DNA of 64,000 nt from CBDESM01 sp965205165 (GTDB lineage: Bacteria; Chloroflexota; Dehalococcoidia; Bin125), in the NCBI GenBank assembly GCA_965205165.1, contig OZ242037.1, forward strand, positions 310,001 to 374,000. The letters run 5' to 3'. The position numbers and the translations under genes are program-made. The notes under the pieces were generated by a model. It worked only from the letters and a program-made list of their open reading frames with translations. It did not search any database and was not told where the DNA came from. The first letter of the stretch is position 1. Every line of letters starts with the position of its first letter. This document shows, one piece after another, positions 23,420-31,972 of the stretch.

Positions 23420-25576
23420 ATGGATCCGCTTGATCTTGGCAGGCGGCGGCGGGGCAGGGATGGTGCGCCCGTGCTCAGCCGCCGGGAACTTCTGCGCCGG
23501 GCTTCGCGGGCGGGGGTGGGGGTCGGGGCGCTGGCGCTGGCGGGGTGCGGGGGGCCGGAGGTGTACAACACGCGGCGGGAAGAAGAGGATGGGGCGGACG
23601 CGCAGGAGTCTTCGAGGGCGGTTGCGGAGCCAGCTGCGAGCCCGTTGGCAGGCCCGTTGGCAGGCGGGGAGGAGGAGCAGGAGGGGGCGGCCGCGGCGGT
23701 GGTGCAGGAGGAGGAGCAGGATGCGGGGGAAGCGGGGCAGGGTGCGCAGGTGGAGGTGGAGCAGGACGAGGAGGAGTTGGCGCCGCTTGAGATTGTTGAA
23801 CCGGTGGTGCCTGATGATGTGGTGGATGCGCTGGTTTGGCGGGAGCGGTACCACTGGCGGAAGCTGGCGGCGTTGCCCGGGCGGGCGGAGGGGCCGGTGC
23901 AGGGCAGGGCGCTTCATGTGCACGCGATCACGATGGATCACTGGTCTCCGTTTGCAATGGGCCCGCCGGGGTTCGGGGCCGGGCCGCTGCTGCCGTTGCT
24001 GTACAGCCAGTTGGTGGTGATGGCGTCGGGGGACGATCGGGATGCGCATCGGGGGGAGATCGAGGGGGACTTGGCGGCGGGGTGGGAGACGCCGGATGCG
24101 ACGACGCTGCGGTTTCAGCTGCGCGACGATGTGCATTGGCCGGATTCGGAGCCGTTGAACGGGCGGCGATTGAACGCGTCGGATGTGCTGATCAGCCATG
24201 AGGCCTATCTGTCGGAATCGTTTCAGCAGTCGGGGGCGTATGAGGCGGTCGAGCGGATCGAGGTCGGGGATGAGTCCACGGTGACGTTCCATCTGCGGGA
24301 GCCGGCGAGCTATCTGCCGGCGAAGATGACGGATCCGCTGCATGTGATCGGGCTGCCGCACTTCGTCGATGATCCGGGCGCGGGGATTGTGAATCCGCTG
24401 GATCCGGGTCCGGCTCGGGGGTTGCACGGGACGGGGCCGTTCATGATGGAGTACGTCGGGGCTTCGAGTTGGGGCTTGGGGAGGAATCCGAATTACTTCA
24501 AGCGGGATCCGGGCAGCGGGGCGCAGCTGCCGTATTTGGATCACCTCGGCGGGGGCAGATTGTTCTCGAGGATTCCGACGGGGTTCTTTGCGGACCGATC
24601 GGAAGTCTGGGGGGATTGGGTGGACGAGCGGTTCGACGCCATCAAGCTGTTGTCGCCGTCGGAGCTGGAGGAGAGCCGGGCGGTGCATTCCGATGTCGCG
24701 GCGGAGGTGGTCGCGCCGACGCCGGGCCGCGGCTCGGAGCTGCGGTTCAGCGAGGAGGGCGGGAGGCAGTTCGCTGATGCGCGGGTGCGGAAGGCGCTGT
24801 CGATGGCGCTGGATCGGGGGCTGCTGGCGGATCAGATTCATCATGGGCTGGCGGCGCCGGATTGCGGGCACGATTGGACGCATGTGGTTGATGCTGCGGA
24901 TGGGGCTGGATTCCGGGAGTGGCCTTGGACGGTCGAGGAGCTGGGCGATGGGCATCGGTTCGATCCGGAGGCGGCGCTGGCGCTGCTCGCCGCCGCGGGG
25001 TACAGCGCTGATGCGCCGCTGGCGTTGAACCTCGACGCGGGCGGGGGCGGGATTTCGGGGGGCGGTTCGGCAGCGGCCGCGGCGGTCGCGCACCATTGGC
25101 TGTCGCAGCTGGGGGCCGCGGTGCAGGTCCGGCTGCTGCCGAGGAAGACCGAAACCGTGCAAGAGGGCGATGCGACATCAGCGGGGGGCGCGCGGATATT
25201 GCATCGAGTGACGCCGCATCCGGAGGCGGAGATTCACCCGGTGTGGCGGCAGCCGCATCATGCGGCGGATCCGGATGAGTTGACGTACGGGCGGCTGCAT
25301 TCTTCGCGGAACGGGCAGGTGCGGGACGGGGTGCTGGATGATTTGTGCGAGCGGCAGCGGCGGGAGCTGGATGCGGTGCGGCGGTCGGAGCTGCTGGAGC
25401 GGATCCGGCTGCGGGATGCGGAGCTGGGCTGGCGTTTGACGCTGGTCAATCCGTACGGGCTGATCGCGCGGCGGGGGCATGCGTTCAATGTGGGCGGGGC
25501 GTATTTCGCGCATGATTTCGAGCGGAACCCGAAGCAGTTCGAGCGTGCTTGGCGGCTGCCGCGGGAGGAGGGCTAG
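23420..25576 (+). CDS. Lipoprotein substrate-binding protein, SBP_bac_5 family
   Basis: This 718-residue protein begins with a twin-arginine-like stretch, SRRELLRRASRAG. A hydrophobic helix and the lipobox LALAGC follow, with Cys43, so it is exported and anchored as a lipoprotein. A low-complexity Glu/Gln/Ala linker (50-120) follows. Residues 150-700 resemble ABC-transporter family 5 binding proteins for peptides or nickel (EIEGDLAAGWETPDATTLRFQLRDDVHWPD, VTFHLREPASYLPAKM, ARVRKALSMALDRGLLADQ). No permease or ATPase gene is adjacent, so its transport partners must lie elsewhere, or it works as a sensor. The ligand is unknown. The start at ATG 23420 fits the export signal. Confidence 0.85.
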   Translation: MDPLDLGRRRRGRDGAPVLSRRELLRRASRAGVGVGALALAGCGGPEVYNTRREEEDGADAQESSRAVAEPAASPLAGPLAGGEEEQEGAAAAVVQEEEQDAGEAGQGAQVEVEQDEEELAPLEIVEPVVPDDVVDALVWRERYHWRKLAALPGRAEGPVQGRALHVHAITMDHWSPFAMGPPGFGAGPLLPLLYSQLVVMASGDDRDAHRGEIEGDLAAGWETPDATTLRFQLRDDVHWPDSEPLNGRRLNASDVLISHEAYLSESFQQSGAYEAVERIEVGDESTVTFHLREPASYLPAKMTDPLHVIGLPHFVDDPGAGIVNPLDPGPARGLHGTGPFMMEYVGASSWGLGRNPNYFKRDPGSGAQLPYLDHLGGGRLFSRIPTGFFADRSEVWGDWVDERFDAIKLLSPSELEESRAVHSDVAAEVVAPTPGRGSELRFSEEGGRQFADARVRKALSMALDRGLLADQIHHGLAAPDCGHDWTHVVDAADGAGFREWPWTVEELGDGHRFDPEAALALLAAAGYSADAPLALNLDAGGGGISGGGSAAAAAVAHHWLSQLGAAVQVRLLPRKTETVQEGDATSAGGARILHRVTPHPEAEIHPVWRQPHHAADPDELTYGRLHSSRNGQVRDGVLDDLCERQRRELDAVRRSELLERIRLRDAELGWRLTLVNPYGLIARRGHAFNVGGAYFAHDFERNPKQFERAWRLPREEG

Positions 25577-25653
25577 GGCGGGATGGGCTAGATTTGGCGG
25601 CGAGGGGCCAGTGCGCGGGGCGCTGGCGGCAGGCGGGGGATGGAGGAAGCGCG

Positions 25654-26895
25654 ATGGAGGGGGCGCGGCCGTTGGACGGGGTGCGGGTTTTGGATCTGAC
25701 TTGGGTGCTGGCGGGGCCGTATGCGTCGATGATCTTGTGCGATTTGGGGGCGGAGGTGGTGAAGGTGGAGCGTCCGCCGCATGGGGATGTGGCGCGGACG
25801 ACGGGGCCGTTCGTGAGCTACGAGAGCATGTACTTCCAGAGCGTGAACCGGGGGAAGCGGAGCATTTCGATTGATCTGCGGTCGGAGGCGGGGCGGGGGC
25901 TGTTCCTGCGGCTGGTCAACGAGGCGGACGTGGTGATGGAGAATTTCACGCCGGGGGTGATGGACAGGCTGGGTTTGGGGGCGGAGGCGCTGCTGGAGCG
26001 GAATCCGCGGCTGGTGTTCGCGTCGACGTCGGGGTTCGGGCAGACGGGGCCTTGGCGGGATCGTCCGGCGCTGGACGTGATCGTGCAGGGGATGGGGGGG
26101 ATCATGAGCATCACGGGTTATCCGGGGGAGCCGCCGGCGCGGCCGGGGACGTCGATCGGGGACATCACGGCGGGTTTGTACACGGTGATCGGGATTTTGG
26201 CGGCGCTGCGGGAGCGGGACGCGAGCGGGCGAGGGCAGGCGCTGGACATTTCGATGCTGGATTGCCAGATCGCGATCTTGGAGAACGCGGTGGCGCGGTA
26301 TTTCGCGACGGGGACGGAGCCGGGGCCGCTGGGGACGCGGCATCCGTCGACGACGCCGTTCCAGGCGTTTCCGACGGCGGACGGTTGGATGGTGCTGGCG
26401 CTGGCGTGGGGGGTGGAGAATCAGTGGGAGCTGTTCTGCGCGGAGCTGGGGCTGCCGGAGCTGGTGGGCGACGAGCGGTTCAACACGTCGGCGAAGCGGA
26501 CGGCGAATCACGCGGAGCTGGAGCCGATGCTGTTCGAGGGGACGCGGAGGCGGTCGACGGCGGAGTGGGTGGAGGTGCTGGGCGGGTACGGGATTCCGAT
26601 CGGGCCGCTGAACACGATCGGGCAGGCGGTGTCGCATCCGCAGGTGGAGGCGCGGGGGATGATCGCGACGGTGCGGCACGATGCGGCTGGGGAGGTGAAG
26701 ATGGCGAATTCGCCGCTGCGGCTGTCGCGGACGCCTGGGAGGGCGGAGGGGGCGGCGCCGGCGTTCGGGGCTGATACGGCGGAGGTGCTGGGCGCGTGGC
26801 TGGGGCTGGGAGAGGGGGAGGTGGCGGAGCTGGCGGCGGAAGGGGTCGTGCTGACGGAGGGCGGGCCGGACATCGAGGCGTACTTGAAGTCGTGA
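25654..26895 (+). CDS. CaiB/BaiF family III CoA-transferase
   Basis: This 413-residue protein has the family III CoA-transferase pattern. LDGVRVLDLTWVLAGPYASMILCDLGAEVVKVERP comes at the N-terminus. The catalytic Asp is in RPALDVIVQGMGGIMSITG, and GTSIGDITAGLYTVIGILAAL follows. The pair of linked domains is typical of formyl-CoA transferase and carnitine CoA-transferase. These enzymes move CoA between carboxylates. The acid substrate cannot be told. GGAGGAA lies 5 nt before the ATG at 25654, which I prefer to the longer frame. The next gene overlaps its stop by one base. Confidence 0.92.
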   Translation: MEGARPLDGVRVLDLTWVLAGPYASMILCDLGAEVVKVERPPHGDVARTTGPFVSYESMYFQSVNRGKRSISIDLRSEAGRGLFLRLVNEADVVMENFTPGVMDRLGLGAEALLERNPRLVFASTSGFGQTGPWRDRPALDVIVQGMGGIMSITGYPGEPPARPGTSIGDITAGLYTVIGILAALRERDASGRGQALDISMLDCQIAILENAVARYFATGTEPGPLGTRHPSTTPFQAFPTADGWMVLALAWGVENQWELFCAELGLPELVGDERFNTSAKRTANHAELEPMLFEGTRRRSTAEWVEVLGGYGIPIGPLNTIGQAVSHPQVEARGMIATVRHDAAGEVKMANSPLRLSRTPGRAEGAAPAFGADTAEVLGAWLGLGEGEVAELAAEGVVLTEGGPDIEAYLKS

Positions 26896-27266
26896 TGCGC
26901 TTCGTCCGCCGGGTTGTTCAGGAGGTAGGGGCCGCGCTGTCGGGGCTGAAGCAGCGGTTGGATGCGGAGCCGATCGAGATCGAGTTGGACGTGGTGGAGC
27001 AGCTAGTGGTGCTGCATTTGCTGCGGGTCGGGCAGGCGACGTTCGAGGAGTTGGCGGGGGCGGTGCTGGCGGCGCGGCCGACGGCGAACAAGCAGCAGTT
27101 GCGGCTGAGCTTGATCCGGTTCGAGAATTTCCGGCTGATCCGGCGGGTGCTGCACGAGGATGAGGATTTGACGCGGCCGGTGGCGTTCGCGCTGACGCGG
27201 GACGGACGGCGGCTGCGGCAGGTGGTGCCGGCGGAGCCGAACGCGCGGATTCAGACGTACCTGTAG
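26895..27266 (+). CDS. Hypothetical winged-helix-like protein
   Basis: This 123-residue protein starts at an ATG that overlaps the CoA-transferase stop (TGATG). Its middle part (LVVLHLLRVGQATFEELAGAVLAARPTANKQQLRLSLIRFENFRLIRRVL) looks like a helix-turn-helix or winged-helix with a basic wing. I do not recognise a family. The tight coupling suggests it acts with the CoA-transferase, perhaps as a regulator, but no partner motif supports that. Confidence 0.6.
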   Translation: MRFVRRVVQEVGAALSGLKQRLDAEPIEIELDVVEQLVVLHLLRVGQATFEELAGAVLAARPTANKQQLRLSLIRFENFRLIRRVLHEDEDLTRPVAFALTRDGRRLRQVVPAEPNARIQTYL

Positions 27267-27313
27267 GCGGCTGTAGCCTCAGCGCATCCGAGATGCGTGC
27301 AGGAGGTGCAGCG

Positions 27314-28312
27314 ATGGCGAAGTTCAAGGTCTACCACGTGGATTCGCGGCCGGAGCGGCAGCCGCATGCGGCGGAGGCGGGGCAGCTGGCGAAGGCGGAC
27401 GCGGAGCTGGCAGCGCTGACGCCGGAGCAGCAGGAGGACATTCCGCGGCACGTGGGGGACGCGGACGGGATCATCTGCGGGTACCGGCAGGTGGGGGCGC
27501 CGATTTTCGAGGCAGCGCCGAACTTGAAGGTGGTGGTGCGGTACGGGATCGGGTTCGACAACATCGATTGGGAGGCGGCGACGGGGTACGGGATCGTGGT
27601 GTGCAACATCACGGACTACTGCATCAACGAGGTGGCGACGCACGCGATGTCGCTGCTGCTGGCGCTGAATCGGAAGCTCGTGGCGCACAACGACGCGGCG
27701 CGGGCGGGGGAGCGGGCGCCGCTGGGGCATTCGGGGCCGCTGTACGGGGAGACGCTGGGGTTGGTGGCGTTCGGGCACATCGCGCAGCAGGCGGCGATTC
27801 GGGCGCAGGCGTTCGGGCTGAACGTGATCGCGTACGACCCGTACGCGGATGCGTCGGCGGCGGAGGCGGCGGGGGTGCGGCTGACGACGCTGGAGGAGGT
27901 GATGGGTGCGGACTACGTGTCGGTGCATCCGCCGCTGAGCGCGGAGACGCGGGGGATGATCGGGTCGCGGGAGCTGGCGATGATGAAGCCGACGGCGTAC
28001 CTGATCACGACGTGCCGCGGGGGCGTGGTGGACGAGCGGGCGCTGTACGACGCGCTGAAGGCGGGGCAGCTGGCGGGTGCGGGGGTGGACGTGTGGGATC
28101 CGGAGCCGGTGCATGCGGAGCATCCGCTGCTGGAGTTCCCGAACGTGATCGCGACGCCGCACTCGGCGTTCTATTCGGAGGCGTCGATGCCGCTGCTGCT
28201 GGAGCGGGTGGGGGAGGCGGCGGCGGACGTGCTGCGGGGGTACCTGCCGCGTTCGGTGGTGAACAAGGAGGTGCTGTCGCGGGTGGATTTGCGGCCGCAC
28301 CCGGAGCGGTAG
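27314..28312 (+). CDS. D-2-hydroxyacid dehydrogenase, C-terminal-binding-protein-like
   Basis: This 332-residue protein belongs to the NAD-dependent D-2-hydroxyacid dehydrogenases. LKVVVRYGIGFDNIDWEAAT and CNITDYCINEVATHAMSLLLAL lie in the catalytic domain. The nucleotide loop is GLVAFGHIAQQAAIRAQAFG, where the usual GxGxxG is weakened to AFGHIAQ. The catalytic Arg is in TCRGGVVDERAL, the Glu in WDPEPVHAEHPLL, and the His in ATPHSAFYSEA. It probably reduces or oxidises a hydroxyacid; some CtBP-like members use phosphoglycerate-like or aromatic acids. AGGAGG lies 7 nt before the ATG at 27314. Confidence 0.88.
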   Translation: MAKFKVYHVDSRPERQPHAAEAGQLAKADAELAALTPEQQEDIPRHVGDADGIICGYRQVGAPIFEAAPNLKVVVRYGIGFDNIDWEAATGYGIVVCNITDYCINEVATHAMSLLLALNRKLVAHNDAARAGERAPLGHSGPLYGETLGLVAFGHIAQQAAIRAQAFGLNVIAYDPYADASAAEAAGVRLTTLEEVMGADYVSVHPPLSAETRGMIGSRELAMMKPTAYLITTCRGGVVDERALYDALKAGQLAGAGVDVWDPEPVHAEHPLLEFPNVIATPHSAFYSEASMPLLLERVGEAAADVLRGYLPRSVVNKEVLSRVDLRPHPER

Positions 28313-28314
28313 GG

Positions 28315-28866
28315 GTGGGCATCGGCGAGCGGGTGCGGGGTTTGTTCCGCGCGCCGGGGGCGGATTTGATTCCGCCGCCGGAGGGGTGGTGGCGGGAGCT
28401 CGGCGACGAGGTGCTGGGGTATCTGCTCGGGGTTGGCCGCCAGCGCGTGTCCGACATGAACGAGGAAAGCGACCGCCAAGAACGCAGGGCGGTTGTCTTG
28501 GTGGCTTGGGCGTTGGCGCTGATCAGTGCGAGCGGGCTGCTGGGCGATCTCAACGTGGGGAGCAATGCCGTTGGCCTGGCCTCATGGTGCGCCTTGGGCA
28601 TGACGGGCGCGATCGTCGCCGCAGCCACCTACGTTTTCTGGCCGCGCGACTGGGACAAGGGGGTGAACATCGTCTGGCTTGCACAACAAGCGCCTGCCGG
28701 CTCGCGCGAGCTGCGCGGGGAGACGCTGGACGTTCTCGTGACAGGCTATTGCGTCAACGCGAATCACTTGCGCAGATGCGCGCGGGCGCTGGACCTGATG
28801 ACAATGCTGATGCCGGCGCAGGCGCTGGCCGTCGTCTTGGTGCAAGTGCTGGGGAGCAGAGCCTAG
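28315..28866 (+). CDS. Orphan three-helix membrane protein
   Basis: This 183-residue protein has a soluble N-terminus of about 55 residues. Two hydrophobic segments (59-78 and 84-108) come next, then a cytoplasmic stretch of about 50 residues and a third helix (160-180). I recognise no family. The outline recalls small membrane-embedded effectors in nucleotide-signalling defence, but no cyclase or sensor gene is nearby. Codons are C-ending on the + strand, unlike the neighbouring G-ending genes, suggesting later acquisition. It begins at GTG 28315, 2 nt after the dehydrogenase stop. Its stop is interlocked with the stop of the opposite small gene over CTAG. Confidence 0.6.
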   Translation: MGIGERVRGLFRAPGADLIPPPEGWWRELGDEVLGYLLGVGRQRVSDMNEESDRQERRAVVLVAWALALISASGLLGDLNVGSNAVGLASWCALGMTGAIVAAATYVFWPRDWDKGVNIVWLAQQAPAGSRELRGETLDVLVTGYCVNANHLRRCARALDLMTMLMPAQALAVVLVQVLGSRA

Positions 28867-29015
28867 AGACTTTGGCGCCAGATGATGGAGGCTTTGGCAA
28901 CGCGGACGCCGTTGATCATGCGCGGAGCGTCGGGGGAGGGTTCCTTGGGGGCATCTTTGGGGGCGGACTTGACTTTGGGCTTGGCGTCGTTGCGGGGCTT
29001 GCGGCGGAATACCAC
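28863..29015 (-). CDS. Small basic protein, tandem paralogue A (50 aa)
   Basis: The ORF runs from GTG 29015 to TAG 28863. It begins VFRRKPRNDAKPKVKSAPK and continues with KEPSPDAPRMINGVRVAKAS, ending in WRQSL. It is rich in Lys, Arg and Pro with no membrane segment. GGAGG lies 6 nt before the GTG. It shares the FRRKPRN start and the KEPSPDAPRMINGVRVAKAS core with the 46-residue ORF at 29078-29218, so the pair is a tandem duplication. Conservation at peptide level and the two ribosome sites suggest both are real. Function is unknown. Confidence 0.6.
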   Translation of the reverse strand: MVFRRKPRNDAKPKVKSAPKDAPKEPSPDAPRMINGVRVAKASIIWRQSL

Positions 29016-29051
29016 TGCGGGCCTCCGTTTCGAGATTCTTGCCGGGATCTG

Positions 29052-29057
29052 ATTGTA
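29052..29057 (-). promoter_or_regulatory. -10 hexamer TACAAT before small protein A
   Basis: TACAAT lies 36 nt before the start codon, and the same hexamer precedes copy B. A clear -35 is absent. Confidence 0.45.
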
Positions 29058-29077
29058 GCGCTTGGGAAGCAGAGGGG

Positions 29078-29218
29078 TTAGCGGCCGGCGCGCACGATGG
29101 TGGAGGCTTTGGCAACGCGGACGCCGTTGATCATGCGGGGGGCGTCGGGGGAGGGTTCCTTGGGGGTGCGCTTCGCGTCGGGCTTGGGGGTGTTGCGGGG
29201 CTTGCGGCGGAATGGCAT
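29078..29218 (-). CDS. Small basic protein, tandem paralogue B (46 aa)
   Basis: The ORF runs from ATG 29218 to TAA 29078. It begins MPFRRKPRNTPKPDAKR and ends KASTIVRAGR. Relative to copy A it lacks four to five residues in the Lys/Pro-rich centre. GGAG lies 7 nt upstream and TACAAT 24 nt upstream, giving each copy its own promoter. The 20-residue block KEPSPDAPRMINGVRVAKAS is identical in both copies. No known domain is visible. Confidence 0.65.
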   Translation of the reverse strand: MPFRRKPRNTPKPDAKRTPKEPSPDAPRMINGVRVAKASTIVRAGR

Positions 29219-29242
29219 TTGGGGGCTCCGTTTCGGGGGTCG

Positions 29243-29248
29243 ATTGTA
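29243..29248 (-). promoter_or_regulatory. -10 hexamer TACAAT before small protein B
   Basis: The hexamer has the same sequence and relative setting as the site before copy A. A CTGACC about 17 bp upstream could be a weak -35. Confidence 0.45.
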
Positions 29249-29264
29249 GAGACTGGGGGCGGGG

Positions 29265-30011
29265 TCAGGGGTTGAGGAGTTCGATGTCGGCGTAGTGGAC
29301 CTCGTGTTGGGGGATGCTGCCGTGGTGGGGGTCGTTGATGGGGGGGATGTGCTTGGTGAGGATTTTGCCGGGGCGGGCGTTGATGGGGGCGGAGAACATG
29401 GGGCCGTCGATGACGCAGGTGTGGAACTCGCCGTTTTCGCCGAGGGGGTCGACTTGGGGAGGGAGGTCGGCGAGGAGGGCGAGGTCGAAGCGGCGGGCGG
29501 CGAAGGTTCGGTCGAGGTGGAGGCCGCTGACGTTGGTGATGATGGCGCGGAGGCCTTGGGCGATCATTTCGCGGGCGAGTTGGGGGGTGGGCAGGTTCCA
29601 GAGGGGGAAGACGGGGGTGAAGCCGGTGCCTGCGAGTTGGGCTTCGCGGTAGTGGCGGATGTCTTGGAGGAAGAGGTCGCCGAAGGCGAGGGTGGAGGCG
29701 GTTTGATGCCGGGGGAGGGCGCGGATGCGGTCGAGGAAGTCCCGCATGGCGGCTTCGTAGATTTCGTTGGGGCAGGGGTTGGGGATGGGGATTTCGTAGA
29801 GGGGGAGGGCGAGGCGTTGGGCTTGGAGTTGGAGCACGCGGCGGGGGGTGGCTTGGATGGCGACGCGGTCGTCGGTGGCGTTGACGGTGGTGAAGATGCC
29901 GCGGACGTCCCAGCGGTCGGGTTGGGAGCGGAGGTTGTGGAGGGCCCAGGCGGAGTCCTTGCCGGAGGACCAGGAGACGAGGACGGGGCGGGGCTTGTTG
30001 TGGTCGGTCAT
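29265..30011 (-). CDS. Dph6-like / MJ0570-type ATP-binding (PP-loop) protein
   Basis: This 248-residue protein opens with the PP-loop PVLVSWSSGKDSAWAL, which binds ATP pyrophosphate in adenylating amide synthetases. It continues as in MJ0570/diphthamide synthase-like proteins (NATDDRVAIQATPRRVLQLQAQRLALPLYEIPIP, GDLFLQDIRHYREAQLAGTG). The conserved ending ENGEFHTCVIDGPMF is intact. Bacteria lack diphthamide, so bacterial members have another, unknown amidation or thiolation role. ATG 30011 is preceded by GGAAAGA. It diverges from the HpcH/HpaI gene across a 75-bp spacer. Confidence 0.85.
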   Translation of the reverse strand: MTDHNKPRPVLVSWSSGKDSAWALHNLRSQPDRWDVRGIFTTVNATDDRVAIQATPRRVLQLQAQRLALPLYEIPIPNPCPNEIYEAAMRDFLDRIRALPRHQTASTLAFGDLFLQDIRHYREAQLAGTGFTPVFPLWNLPTPQLAREMIAQGLRAIITNVSGLHLDRTFAARRFDLALLADLPPQVDPLGENGEFHTCVIDGPMFSAPINARPGKILTKHIPPINDPHHGSIPQHEVHYADIELLNP

Positions 30012-30037
30012 CGGGGGTCTTTCCGATTTAGGAATGT

Positions 30038-30050
30038 ATACGAGTATGCT
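30038..30050 (+). promoter_or_regulatory. Divergent promoter/operator candidate
   Basis: The 75-bp spacer between the Dph6-like and HpcH genes contains ATAC-GA-GTAT (30038-30047), a short inverted repeat. It overlaps TATGCT (30045-30050), which could be a -10 for the HpcH operon. Proof of a bound regulator is lacking; the MarR-type protein encoded later in the same direction is one candidate. Confidence 0.3.
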
Positions 30051-30086
30051 GCGCGCAACTCTTCGGAACGGGAACGGGATAGACAG

Positions 30087-30854
30087 ATGAGACCCAACAC
30101 GGTGAAGCGGCTGTGGGAGGAAGATGCGCCGGCGTTCGGTGCGTGGCTGGGGACGGCCAGCACGTTCGCGGCGGAGTCGATGGCGCATTCGGGCTGGGAC
30201 TGGCTGGTGGTGGACGGGGAGCACAGCCCGGTGGATCTGATGACGATGATCCAGATGTTCCAGGCGATTTCGACGACGGAGACGATTCCGATGGCGCGGG
30301 TGCATTGGAATGATCCGGTGGAGATCAAGCGGATCTTGGACGGGGGCGCGTACGGGGTGGTGATTCCGTGGGTGAACAACGTGTCGGAGGCGGAGCAGGC
30401 GGTGTCGGCGTGCCGGTATCCGCCGGCGGGGCTGCGGGGGTTCGGGGCGTACCGCGGGTTCCTCTACGGGGGATCGGACTACGCGGCGCACGCGAACGAG
30501 GAGATCGTGGTGTCGATCCAGATCGAGACGATCGAGGCGGTGGAGCGGATCGATGAGATCCTGTCGGTGCCGGGGGTTGATTCGACGATGATCGGGCCGG
30601 CGGACTTGGCGATGTCGATGGGGATTCCGGTGAAGCCGGACAATCCGCATCCGGATCACGTGGCGGCCTGCGCGCGGGTGCTGGAGTCGGCGCAGGCGCA
30701 CGGGGTGGCGCCGGGGATCTTCACGAGCGGGCCGGAGGAGGCGAAGCGGCGGGCGCAGGAGGGCTGGCGGTTCATCGCTTCGGGGTCGGACGGGCAGTTC
30801 ATGTCGCAGGGTTCGGCGGCGGGGGTGCGGACGGTGAAGAGCTGGAACGCGTAG
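30087..30854 (+). CDS. HpcH/HpaI aldolase/citrate lyase family protein
   Basis: This 255-residue protein is a class II, metal-dependent aldolase of the HpcH/HpaI family. VVDGEHSPVDLMTMIQMFQA supplies the catalytic His. IPMARVHWNDPVEIKRILDGGAYGVVIPWVN, VVSIQIETIEAVERIDEILSVPGVDSTMIGPADLAMSMG supply the metal-binding Glu and Asp. Members cleave 2-keto-3-deoxy sugar or 4-hydroxy-2-oxoacids to pyruvate and an aldehyde. The following Ldh gene, 4 bp away, suggests one pathway for a hydroxyacid or sugar acid. The ATG at 30087 has only weak ribosome-site character. Confidence 0.9.
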   Translation: MRPNTVKRLWEEDAPAFGAWLGTASTFAAESMAHSGWDWLVVDGEHSPVDLMTMIQMFQAISTTETIPMARVHWNDPVEIKRILDGGAYGVVIPWVNNVSEAEQAVSACRYPPAGLRGFGAYRGFLYGGSDYAAHANEEIVVSIQIETIEAVERIDEILSVPGVDSTMIGPADLAMSMGIPVKPDNPHPDHVAACARVLESAQAHGVAPGIFTSGPEEAKRRAQEGWRFIASGSDGQFMSQGSAAGVRTVKSWNA

Positions 30855-30858
30855 TCCG

Positions 30859-31971
30859 ATGGCTTGGACGGGGCGCGAACCGGCGGACACGCGGACCCGC
30901 TTCACGGCGGAGAGCCTGCGGGGGTTCACGGCGGCGGTGCTGGAGCACTACGGGGTGCCGGCGGCGGACGCGGCGCTGGGGGCGGAGGTGCTGGTCGACG
31001 CGGACTTGGCGGGGGTGGATTCGCACGGGATCGCGCACTTGCCGTGGCACGTCGGGTATGCGCCGGGCTTCGAGCAGGGGGTGGTGAATCCGACGCCGGA
31101 GGTGAAGGTGCTGCGGGAGTCGGCAGTGTCGGCGGCTTGGGACGGGGACGGGGGGATGGGGGTGATCGTGGGGCGGAAGGCGATGGCGGCGGCGATCGAG
31201 AAGGCGCGGACGGCGGGGATCGGGATGGTGACGGTGGCGAACGGGCGTCATTTCGGCGCGGCGGGGTACTACGCGGAGATGGCGGTGGAGCACGATTTGG
31301 TGGGGATGGCGATGTGCAATGCGCCGCCGATCGGGCTGGCATCGGGCGGGACGCGGAAGGTGTACGGGACGAATCCGATCGCGATGGCGGCTCCGATCGA
31401 GGAGGGGACGCCGTTCCGGCTGGACGTGGCGACGACGGCGGTGGCGGGGGGGAAGCTGGAGATCGCGGGGCGGCAGGGGAAGCCGCTGCCGGAGGGCTGG
31501 GCGGTGGACGAGGCTGGGGAGCATACGGAGGATCCGTTCATTTTGCGGAAGGGCGGGGCGCTGCTGCCGCTGGGATCGAAGGTTTCGACGTCGTCGCACA
31601 AGGGGTACGGCTTGGGGCTGATGGTGGACATCCTGACGGGGGTGATGTCGGGGGATGGTTCGGGGATGTTCGTGGATCGGGCGAATCGGGGGCTGGTGCA
31701 GGGGCAGTGGTTCGCGGCTTGGCGGATTGACTTGTTCATCGAGCCGGGGGAGTTCCGTGCGGAGCTGCGGAGGCTGGCGGAGGCGTGCCGCGAGGTGCCG
31801 CCGTCGGCGGAGGCGGCGCGGGTGGTGATACCGGGCGATCCGGAGGCGATGGCGCGGGCGGATCGGACGGAGCGGGGCGTACCGTTGGACGAAGAGACGA
31901 TCGATCAGTTGATCGAGCTGGGCGAGAAGACCGGCGCGGCGTTCCCCGGGCCGGCGGAATCAGGGGGCTGA
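30859..31971 (+). CDS. Ldh family malate/lactate-type dehydrogenase
   Basis: This 370-residue NAD(P)-dependent dehydrogenase belongs to the type 2 malate/L-lactate/ureidoglycolate family, unrelated to Rossmann LDHs. Typical segments are DADLAGVDSHGIAHLPWH (catalytic His), GMVTVANGRHFGAAGYYAEMA, GGTRKVYGTNPIAMAAPIEEGTPF and SSHKGYGLGLMVDILTGVMSG. The last 40 residues are a charged extension. Substrate could be L-sulfolactate, malate or another 2-hydroxyacid. It sits between the aldolase and the MarR gene, all on one probable transcript with gaps of 1-4 bp. Confidence 0.9.
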   Translation: MAWTGREPADTRTRFTAESLRGFTAAVLEHYGVPAADAALGAEVLVDADLAGVDSHGIAHLPWHVGYAPGFEQGVVNPTPEVKVLRESAVSAAWDGDGGMGVIVGRKAMAAAIEKARTAGIGMVTVANGRHFGAAGYYAEMAVEHDLVGMAMCNAPPIGLASGGTRKVYGTNPIAMAAPIEEGTPFRLDVATTAVAGGKLEIAGRQGKPLPEGWAVDEAGEHTEDPFILRKGGALLPLGSKVSTSSHKGYGLGLMVDILTGVMSGDGSGMFVDRANRGLVQGQWFAAWRIDLFIEPGEFRAELRRLAEACREVPPSAEAARVVIPGDPEAMARADRTERGVPLDEETIDQLIELGEKTGAAFPGPAESGG

Positions 31972-31972
31972 G

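Noticed and set aside
28315..28866. Calling the three-helix membrane protein a Pycsar or CBASS effector
   Set aside because: No nucleotide cyclase lies nearby and no diagnostic motif was seen. Helix count alone is too weak.
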